NCBI RefSeq assembly: GCF_028858725.1
Contig: NC_084772.1
Span: 19,879,548 to 19,943,547, forward strand
Source of the DNA: Colius striatus
Lineage: Eukaryota > Chordata > Aves > Coliiformes > Coliidae
DNA length: 64,000 nt
Direction of reading: 5' to 3'
In this document: positions 39,904 to 47,433 of the stretch, piece after piece
Layout of the letters: the number at the start of each line of letters is the position of its first letter
Numbering within the stretch: position 1 is the first letter of the stretch
Translations under genes and position numbers: made by a program
The notes under the pieces: generated by a model
Told to the model about the DNA's origin: nothing
What the model saw: only the letters and a program-made list of their open reading frames with translations
The model's database searches: none

Positions 39904-41383
39904 TCAGTACTTAGTGCAGTCGTAGGAGTAGGGGGCGGCGTGGCGGTAGAGGGAGGGCGCGGATCTGTAGGGGATCTGACAGGCGGAGTTGCCGCTCACC
40001 TGGTGGTCGCCGAGCGAGGGACTCTCCATCCCCAGCCGGTGCGAGGTGAACATATCCCGCACGTTGGGAAAAGTCTGCTGCTGAGAGCCAAAAGTGTGCC
40101 CGGGCAGGTGGCTCAGCTCAGCCCCGTGGTTGAGGTACCAAGAGGCGGCGGTGGGCTGCCCGCCTCCCCCCGCCGCCGCGCCGCTGCCGTGGGGATGCCC
40201 GGCCCCCAGAGCCCCTTCCTGCCCCGAGGGCAAGCTGAGGGTACCGAGGGGCGACGGGGCGCCGGTGGGATGCTCGGGCAGACCCTCCTCCAGCGAGGCG
40301 GGGGGCACGCACATGTGGGCCGGCCTCTCGCCGCTGTACAGGCTCATGGCCCGCATGCTGCAGTGGTAGCTCCCACTAGTGTCCAGGGCCTGGCTGCACG
40401 CCGCGCTGTAGCCCGACGGTTGCCCCGCTGGGTAGCCCAGCGGCATACCGGCGCCCGTCCTGCCCGAGGCGGCACTCACCGGGCTGAGATCCCCCGCGGG
40501 GGAAGTCCGGAGGGTCATGATGCTCTCCACGCTGAAGCCCGGTAGCCCGTTGCCGGCGGGGGTGATGCTCGGGCAGGGAGGCGGCGGGGGAGGCGGCGGC
40601 GGCGGGGGGCGAGCCGGCGCTGCGGGGACTGTCCCGCAGTGCCCCGCCGCTGGCCGGGCTCAGCGTCTCCACCTTAGTGATCACCGGCAGCTCGGGAGAT
40701 GCCGTCTCGCTTTTGATCACCACCTTCTTCTCGGAGGCCGGCGCCGAGGTGGAGGAAGAGGAAGACGAGGAAGAGGCTTCCTTCGGGAGATCGGCGCCGG
40801 ACAGCCCGGGGGGCTTGGACTGCTCCTTCAGCAGCCGTTCCCGGGCCTCCTCCTTCTCCTTGGAGACGTCCTTCTTCTTGAACCGTCTCCGGCGGCGGAG
40901 GAAGCTGCCGTTCTCGAACATGTTGTACGAGTCGGGGTCTAGGGTCCAGTAGCTGCCCTTGCCCGGTTTCTTGTCGTCGCGGGGCACCTTGACGAAGCAC
41001 TCGTTGAGGGAGAGGTTGTGTCGGATGCTGTTCTGCCAGCCCTGCTTGTTCTCTCGGTAGAAAGGGAAGCGGTCCATGATGAACTGGTAAATCCCATTGA
41101 GCGTGATCTTCTTGTCGGGGGCGTTCTGGATGGCCATGGTGATGAGAGCGATGTAGCTGTAAGGTGGCTTCACCAGGTCCTTGGGGGCGGCGGGCTGGTG
41201 GGGGTGGTAGGGGCCGTAGGAGCGCCCCATGCCCGCCGCGTACTGCTCGGCGTGGCCTGAGTAGACGCTCATGGGGTTGCCCATGCTGCCGTACGTCCCC
41301 GCCGTCCGGTAGTAGTTCTGCTCGCTTAAATACGGCACCACTCCCAAAGCGTTTGGGTCCGAAACCGAGTAGCGAGCCTGCAT
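39904..41383 (-). CDS. FOXC2: FOXC2 forkhead box protein C2, single exon, with an apparent frameshift
   Basis: Nuclear winged-helix activator needed for lymphatic and blood vessels, heart, kidney and paraxial mesoderm in vertebrates. The start [19 protein letters not shown] matches the FOXC N-terminus; an in-frame ATG 20 codons upstream (41,443) is less likely. The forkhead domain spans about residues 70-165 ([53 protein letters not shown]), followed by [10 protein letters not shown], a nuclear-localisation-type stretch. A poly-serine run precedes VVIKSE and PVITKVE, SUMO-site-like motifs known in FOXC proteins. The frame then breaks at a five-base run (40,558-40,562, codon 275). The downstream frame carries the eh1-like [33 protein letters not shown] and the FOXC2-specific end YSYDCTKY. 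Total span is 1,480 nt, one more than a multiple of three. A frame-corrected product would be about 492 residues, near human FOXC2 (501). A consensus or assembly error is more likely than a null allele. Confidence 0.93.
40558..40562 (-). other. Frameshift position in FOXC2
   Basis: Five G on the plus strand (five C in the coding strand) where the FOXC2 frame changes. Codons up to His274 are in one frame and those from the following AG-NGLPGF block onward are in the next. One extra C or two missing C would explain it. The run sits in very GC-rich DNA just 3' of GGC repeats (40,581-40,611), a typical place for base-calling error. Confidence 0.85.
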
Positions 41384-41704
41384 CATGGAGAGTGACTTCC
41401 CGCGGCCGGGGACGAGAGGAGGAGGAGGGTGGAAGGGCCTCACCCCCCGTCCGGGACCCCTCTGCGGAGGAGGAAGAGGGGAGAGAGGGAGGGAGTGGGA
41501 GAGACAGTCTTAGAGGCAAGCTATATCCCAACGTGTCCTCTAGCAGCGGCACCGCAGCAGCATCCTCCGGAGCGCTGGGGGGGCTCTGGCCGCCACTCTC
41601 TCTCTGTATTACTGTGAATACACACCTATGGCCCGCGGCGGGGACTGCTGCGGAGCGGGGGGGAGGGAGGGGGGGGGGAGGCTGTTCCCGCAGGAAAAGG
41701 GAAT

Positions 41705-41712
41705 TATATATA
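41705..41712 (-). promoter_or_regulatory. Candidate TATA element of FOXC2
   Basis: TATATATA, preceded on the minus strand by a T-rich tract, about 320 bp upstream of the ATG. It would give a 5' UTR of roughly 300 nt. It is the only clear TATA-like sequence in the GC-rich upstream region, but CpG-island promoters often do without one. Confidence 0.35.
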
Positions 41713-41970
41713 AAAAAAAGAAAAGTAAGAAAAAAACGGGGAAGGAAAAAAAAGCAGCAGCAGCAGCCTTGCGGAAACCCAGCTCTTGTCACAAACAACC
41801 GGCTGAAATCTTCCGGAGCCCTCGGGGCCCCGCCGGGCTCCTGGCGAGGGGTGCGCGGGGGGCGCGGAGCCGCCGAGCTCCTCGGCCGCGCTGCCGAGCT
41901 TCAAAACTCGCCCCGCGCCGCCCGCCCGCTTTTACTCCCCGCTGGCTCCGCCCCCCGCCGGCTCCTCCCG

Positions 41971-42006
41971 CCAATGGCGGGGCGCGCACCCGCCGCTCGG
42001 GCCAAT
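41971..42006 (-). promoter_or_regulatory. Paired inverted CCAAT boxes and GC boxes upstream of FOXC2
   Basis: CCAAT at 41,971-41,975 and again at 42,002-42,006, 31 bp apart (about three helical turns), each in a gccaatgg context. They read ATTGG on the FOXC2 strand, the usual inverted NF-Y arrangement. GC boxes (CCGCCCC type) adjoin. They lie about 600 bp upstream of the start codon. Confidence 0.5.
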
Positions 42007-42084
42007 GGGAGGGCGCGGCGGCGGCGGGGGCCGGGCGGCGGCGGCGTTTGGCGCGGCGTCGCGCGCAGGCACACGCATCCCCCG

Positions 42085-42108
42085 GCACACGCGCGAGCGC
42101 GCGCGCGC
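42085..42108. repeat. Alternating purine-pyrimidine CG/CA tract
   Basis: About 24 bp of almost unbroken alternating CA and CG dinucleotides with one interruption. Such tracts can adopt Z-DNA. It sits in the FOXC2 upstream CpG island. Confidence 0.75.
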
Positions 42109-42550
42109 CCCCGCCCTTGCCCGGCTCCGGGATGGTACCGACGGGCGTCACCAAAATCATGTACAGCCTTACCCCCCACATCCCCTTCTGCTAGAATTGT
42201 AACGGTTTGGCCCCAAAAGGAGAGCCCGCGCCCAACGGCTGTGCCCGGCCGCCGCACCGGCCCTCGCGCTTCACCCAAAAGTGACGTTTTTAAGCACTTT
42301 TTGGTTTTTTCTCTCGAGCCGCGACAGCGCTCTCACCCCCGCATATACCCACATAACGGTGACCCCATACCCAGCGTGTCTTTCGCCCTCTTTTCCTAAA
42401 AATCGTTATTTTTGGGGACACTGCCCGGAGGTCCCTCGCCCCGCATCGCGAGCGGCCCAGCGGGTCCCTCTCCGGGTTACTCGCCCGGTGGCGAATGACA
42501 TCGAGCCCCGCTTTGCCCCTCGCACCCGGCGGCCCCTGGCCCCGCCGTCG

Positions 42551-44460
42551 TGGGGGGCTGAGATTCCTCTGCTGCTTCGAGGGAATTTGAGAATATTTTA
42601 TTATTAACAATAATAGTTTTTAACAGAAACCAGCGATCGTGCTTCTGTGGCTCGCTGTTTTTTTTTTTCGTTCTGGCCATTGAGGTGGATTTTCTTGAGC
42701 CTGTGAAATCCGCCCCTCTGTCTTTTGTCTAACGATGTCATTAGAGGCAATCAGAGCTGGACAATTAGGGACGCAAGGGTGACCGAAGGTATCAGGAAAC
42801 GCTCGACGAGCTGCCCTGTCCCACCCGGGAGAAGCGTGGATCTGCCCAGCCAAGAAATGAAGGTGGGAAACAGCCTTTCCCCCCACTCCTCGCTCAGCCA
42901 AAAACAAACAAAAAAGAAACCCTAAAAAAATCAGTTAGTCGCTGCAAAATCGATTGGAGCCCGAAAAGACCGAGATAAGGCTGAAATTAATTAGCTGTCA
43001 CTTCGGCAGGGCTCCTGCCCGCCGCTCCGCTTGGATTTCTGAGCGGTAATCTTTGGGTTTCTTACCCTGTAATTCTGCCTTTCCCTCCTTGCAATTTGTG
43101 TGGCTTCGAAAGGTTTTAAACAAAGATTTTTTTTTTTAATATGGGGTTTTTTTTCTTCTTCCACCCGCAAAGTCAGACGGTGATTTTTGCTGGCTGCTGG
43201 GACGAGGGGTCCTTTCCTCGCTGCCAGAACGGGACCACGGCCGGCCCCGGCCCCAGGGAACTCGGCGGTGCGGTTAATTACCGAGGATTTGCTTAATAAG
43301 AATGGAAATTATTTTATGCGATAGCCAGGGGAAAAAAAATAGAATAAAAAAAAATAGAATAAAAAAAATGAGACACCTCCCTCTGCAAGAATACACGGTT
43401 AAAAATTATCTGCCATGGAAAAATTGTTTGGAAACTTTCGCTAAACGCTTCGAAATTGTTGTTTAATTTTGGTAGAAATAAATAGAAATGTTCTGGGAGG
43501 GTTTCTTCAACCGACCAAACGTCCTGGGGATTTTAAAATGAAAACCAATAATAAACCCTGCGAGCTCTGCTGATATTTTTCATGTAAATGTACGACCATC
43601 GAGAAAACTTTTTTTTGGTTGTGTTTTTTTCCCCCCCCCTCTGGAATAATTTGAGAACGACTTCACTTTTTTTCTTTAATCTTCATTTTGCAAAGAAATC
43701 ATATTTCTTACTAAAACTACGGCGTTTTCTTAGAGGACACAAGCGCACGGGATTTCTTACACAATGTAACTTTTTCAAAGGCAGGATTTTTTCACAGCCA
43801 AAGCCTGACCAAAGCCCGCCCTATGGAGACACGGGGCTGCCCCTTCCTAGCCGCTCTTGAGAAATAACCTCGATCGAATCTTACCTCTCCTCGGCTGAAA
43901 ACTTTAGTCAGATGGATTTTTACAGAAACTCAAGAAGCAGCAACAGGTCTTTTTGCGAGCTGCAGCTGGGAACTTGACAGAGTCTGGAGCAACGGGCTCG
44001 GGAAAGCCCGAGCTTCGAATTGCAGGGAAGGGGGGAAAAGTCATCATAATGAAAAATAGCCAGTTTCCAAACGGGGGAGCGCAGAGAGGAGTCCTTTCAA
44101 GCAAAAGAGCCCGAGGCTCGGGAGAAATCTCTCCCTTCGCTCGCACGGCGGGTTTTTCCCTCCGTCCGCGGAACTCCGGGAGCGGCGTTTGCCCCCGCAG
44201 CCGCGGGCGGACAGACGCGGGTTTCCCTCCGCAGGTTTTATTTAGCTTCGGTGAGCACCCTGAGCCCTTTCCAACCGCGAGGGCTCTCGCCGGGCCGGTT
44301 TCCCAGGCCCCGGTGCTCGGTGCTGCCGGTGCCGGAGCTGCCGGCGCTCGGTGCTGCCGGCGCCCGGCGGCGGGAGCCGCGTTCACCTGCCCGCCCTGCG
44401 GCTTGCGCGGCGTGTGCTGCCCCCTAGGGGAAAGCGCGGGGCTTGCACCGCACCGGCACG
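42551..44460. other. FOXC2-MTHFSD intergenic DNA, proximal part
   Basis: No gene seen. It includes a conserved-looking block at about 42,930-43,120, an A-rich 15-bp-unit repeat near 43,330-43,369 (aatagaataaaaaaa), and a second short CpG-rich patch at 44,100-44,460 containing a CTCF-like core (GCTGCCCCCTAGGGG) at about 44,417-44,431. Confidence 0.45.
42930..43120. promoter_or_regulatory. Candidate conserved element upstream of FOXC2
   Basis: Complex sequence with TTAATTAGCTGTCA (homeodomain/TALE-type composite) near 42,987, a GATAAGG site near 42,974, and AAACAAAG (TCF/LEF or SOX-like) near 43,119. It lies about 1.6 kb upstream of the FOXC2 ATG and has no coding signal. Inference from motif density only. 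Confidence 0.3.
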
Positions 44461-44461
44461 A

Positions 44462-44940
44462 GTAGGGGGAGGAAAGAGAGGGAAACGGAGAAAGGGAGAT
44501 GGGGAGAAAGTAGGCCAGGGGTAAAATGAGAGAGGAGGAAAAGGAAACAGAGAATAGAACTAAAATAGGGCGAGCGAGTGAGCAGGGAAATAAGGAAGGA
44601 ATGTGTGAGGGAAAGAGAAGGGAGAATAGGAACAAGAGAGAATGGAAGTGTGAGTGGCGGAGAGAGGAAGAGAGGAAGAGAGGAAGAGAGGGAGAGAGAA
44701 AGTGAGAGAGACGAGAACAGAAGTAAGAAAAGAAGGAAAGAGATGGAGAGAGAAGGAAAGAAGGAGAAATGAATGAAGAAAGAGAAAGTAAAAAGGCAAG
44801 ATACCAGGAGAGAGGAAGGCAGAAGGAAAGACAGAAAGAAGGAAAGAGTAAAAGAGTGAAAGAGAGAAAAAGCAAAAGAGAGAAAGAGCAAAAGAAAGAG
44901 TGAAAGAAAGTGAAGGAAAGAGCAAAAGAGAAAGAGAGGG
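44462..44940. repeat. Degenerate purine-rich tract flanking the AAAGG array
   Basis: About 480 bp that is overwhelmingly purine on the plus strand, built from degraded GGAAA, GAGA and AAAG units. It looks like eroded older array sequence leading into the perfect repeat. Confidence 0.85.
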
Positions 44941-45159
44941 AAAGGAAAGGAAAGGAAAGGAAAGGAAAGGAAAGGAAAGGAAAGGAAAGGAAAGGAAAGG
45001 AAAGGAAAGGAAAGGAAAGGAAAGGAAAGGAAAGGAAAGGAAAGGAAAGGAAAGGAAAGGAAAGGAAAGGAAAGGAAAGGAAAGGAAAGGAAAGGAAAGG
45101 AAAGGAAAGGAAAGGAAAGGAAAGGAAAGGAAAGGAAAGGAAAGGAAAGGAAAGGAAAG
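44941..45159. repeat. AAAGG pentanucleotide array, 43 perfect units
   Basis: Forty-three uninterrupted AAAGG units (44,941-45,155) plus a partial unit. The strand asymmetry makes it a pure polypurine-polypyrimidine tract able to form intramolecular triplex DNA. A five-base unit made of AAAGG has no stop codon in any frame on either strand, which creates long artificial reading frames here (FPFLS repeats on minus, KGKER repeats on plus). Such perfection suggests recent expansion, so length is probably polymorphic. Confidence 0.98.
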
Positions 45160-47249
45160 CCTGCACCACAGAGAAATAATTCCTGTAGCACAAGGACTTT
45201 CTGCATTGTTCAGAGGGTTTGCATTCATCTGGCACTCCCTGTTTCTAGGTGTTTTCCCCATTTGTGGGTATTCTGAGCAAGAGCTGTACTTTGTATTTTG
45301 CATGAAACCCTGAGATCCTTTTAAATCTTTTTCACTGTAGTATACTATTCAAGCTGGTCAAATGGATATCAGAAGTGATTCAGACACCTTCAGTTGACTA
45401 ATTCCAGGTATGAGTATGTCAGTGGCCCTGCCTGCTTCCCACTGAAAAGAGAAGCTTTCCAGTGGCATCCACCCCTGCCACATCAGGCTGCTAGAGCTGA
45501 TGCTAAAGGCTGCAGAGTGCAGGACAGAAGCGACCTTGGAAAAATAATTTAGAGTAAATTTCAGACCCGTGGAACCAAAGCAGAGAGTGGAACCAGCAGA
45601 AGAAACATCATTTATTTGCAAATTCCTCATTCATCTAAGGCAAAGAACTCTGATTTCTAGCAAGCCAGCTCGGGCCCTCTTTTTTTGGAAGCCAAACCCA
45701 CGTAAGGAACAGCTTTACTGTTACTGAGCATCTTGCATGGAGGTTGGAGAGAGATGTAGGTGGTCTAGTAAGGTCTCAGCCCCCCTTGATTGTGAATGTA
45801 TTCATTAACAGCACTGTTGCTACCTCACTTGGCATTCCCTTCCTCAAAGGAGAAAAGGAAGAGAGTGTGTCAGAGGGGAAATGAGTCCCATGAGCTGCAG
45901 GTTAGCAATGTTGGGTGACAGCAGCCAGCCAGCCAGCATCAGCACTCACAGCCCAGGAGTGCAAATTGTGATGCTGAGTTACAGAGAGGTTGTAAATTGC
46001 TCACCAAAGGCCCGATCCTGAACTCCCCGCTGAGATATCAAAGTCGCTGGGAGTTTTCCATGAGTAGGAAGTGGAAGAATGAGCTTCAAACATTTTAGGC
46101 CCAGCTCCACATGGGTGGTCTATTATGCCTGGATGGATTCCCACTGGCTCCAGCAGCACTCTGAGGTAGTGAAAAGACTCTTCCTAAATGCACCCCATTG
46201 CAGAATCAGGGCTCTAAGTGCTTTCTTTGAATGCTTACGAGGGACTTGGGTGGAAAGGTGAAGCCTCGGGCTCACCACAGCTGCTCAGCAGCGTTGATAT
46301 TAAACTGAGTTTGAAAAACACACATAGTTGGAGGGGGAAAGACTCCTGAACCCAGCAGAGTCCTGGCCTTTGATTTGCACTGCAACAAAAACCCCAGTTC
46401 AGCAATCAACAGCAGCCACAGCGAGGAAAGGCGTTTGCATCTGCCCTGCTACATCTGTAACTGCTCAGGGAAGAGTATCCGAATTCGTTCCACTTTTTGG
46501 TTGGCAGAGCAACAGTCAGCTCTGACAGTGGATGTGTATTGGTAGCATCCAAGGCAAGCAGATCAGAAACAAAACTCAAAAGCCTTTCCCCCCCGCCATT
46601 CCCCGCCACACTTTAAAATAAACCTCCATTTCATTGTTCCCATGACCCTTCCATCCCACTCTGCTCAGGAATGCCGGGATTCTCAACATCCTCCCTCTTC
46701 TTGGGGTAATTGTCGAGCACATTAATTCTATAAACAATTAATCATGCAAACAAACCATTTATTATCCTATTAAAGAAGCCAAGGGGGGACTTTCTGAAAG
46801 CTGTCAGACTTGAACGCCCATGTAATGGCTGGATATTGTTTTATTCAAGACCAGACCATTTAAAATGAGGAAATAATGGTGTGGTTTTCTAATGAAAAGC
46901 GGTTTCTCCCTCCCCAGAAAATGTGGATTGACAAACCAGGGCATTTCCATAACCAGGGGAGGGACGTTCTCACAGCGTCGATGAGATGGCACGGCCCTTT
47001 CTGTGTTAAACTGGTGAAAGATTTGGGATGCGGGTGCAGGTTTGCGGGTGTGTGGCGTCTCATGTAGCTCTCCAGAGCTCTCCCGCAGCCTTTCTGCTGC
47101 ACGGCAGCATCCTACAGCCTGGAAGCTGCCCATCAACTGAGCGGCTCGCAGAGCACAGCAGAGCGCTTGGTGTGAAGCGGCCTATGCTAAACCCAACACA
47201 CCAGGCCCAACCCCTGAGGAAAGGACCCCCCGTTCAGGCGCAGGTTCTG
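45160..47249. other. FOXC2-MTHFSD intergenic DNA, distal part
   Basis: No gene seen. It has a short CAGC repeat near 45,926-45,940. A conserved-looking AT-rich block at 46,680-46,800 is listed separately. No recognisable transposon. Confidence 0.45.
46680..46800. promoter_or_regulatory. Candidate conserved element between FOXC2 and MTHFSD
   Basis: High-complexity AT-rich block with GGTAATTGTC, CATTAATTC, AACAATTAATCATGC and CAAACAAACC (forkhead-like) within about 60 bp. Dense homeodomain and forkhead-type sites next to a FOX gene suggest an enhancer. Inference only. Confidence 0.3.
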
Positions 47250-47408
47250 CAAAAGGAGACTTTGCGGGCAGCGCGGTTTCCCCACGTCCCTGGGCTCAGC
47301 AGCCCCACGGCCCTGCCCCGCGCTTGGTTTGACCCTTCTGCGCCGCCGTAGCTGGGGCGGGGCTTGGAGCGGAGACGCTTCCTGTCCCGGCAGTCGGTCA
47401 GCGGCGCC
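47250..47408 (+). promoter_or_regulatory. MTHFSD CpG-island promoter
   Basis: GC- and CpG-rich DNA just upstream of the ATG with a perfect GC box (GGGGCGGGGC, 47,354-47,363) and an ETS-type site (CGCTTCCTG, about 47,377-47,385). There is no TATA box. This is a typical housekeeping arrangement. The island continues to about 47,800 through exon 2. Confidence 0.65.
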
Positions 47409-47433
47409 ATGGACGCCCCCGGGGGCAGCGCCG
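47409..47433 (+). CDS. MTHFSD: MTHFSD coding exon 1
   Basis: 25 nt, MDAPGGSA plus one base of a split glycine codon; donor GTGAGC at 47,434. The intron that follows is only 214 nt and contains a GC-rich pentamer repeat. Confidence 0.85.

Larger units (their letters stand above)
40000..42550. promoter_or_regulatory. CpG island over FOXC2 and its 5' flank
   Basis: Very dense CpG through the FOXC2 exon and about 1.1 kb upstream. Boundaries were judged by eye. Confidence 0.75.

Noticed and set aside
41384-41443. Upstream in-frame ATG extending FOXC2 by 20 residues
   Set aside because: [11 protein letters not shown] is the conserved FOXC N-terminus; the upstream residues are a proline-rich translation of 5' UTR.
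41164-42399. 411-codon plus-strand frame antisense to FOXC2 and its promoter
   Set aside because: Shadow frame in extremely GC-rich DNA; Arg/Pro/Gly-rich, no domain, antisense to the conserved FOXC2 coding exon.
43904-45303. Very long minus-strand frames (443, 260 and 247 codons) rich in FPFLS, and plus-strand KGKER frames
   Set aside because: Artefacts of the AAAGG pentanucleotide array and its purine-rich flank, which have no stop in any frame. They give pure low-complexity protein with no family match.
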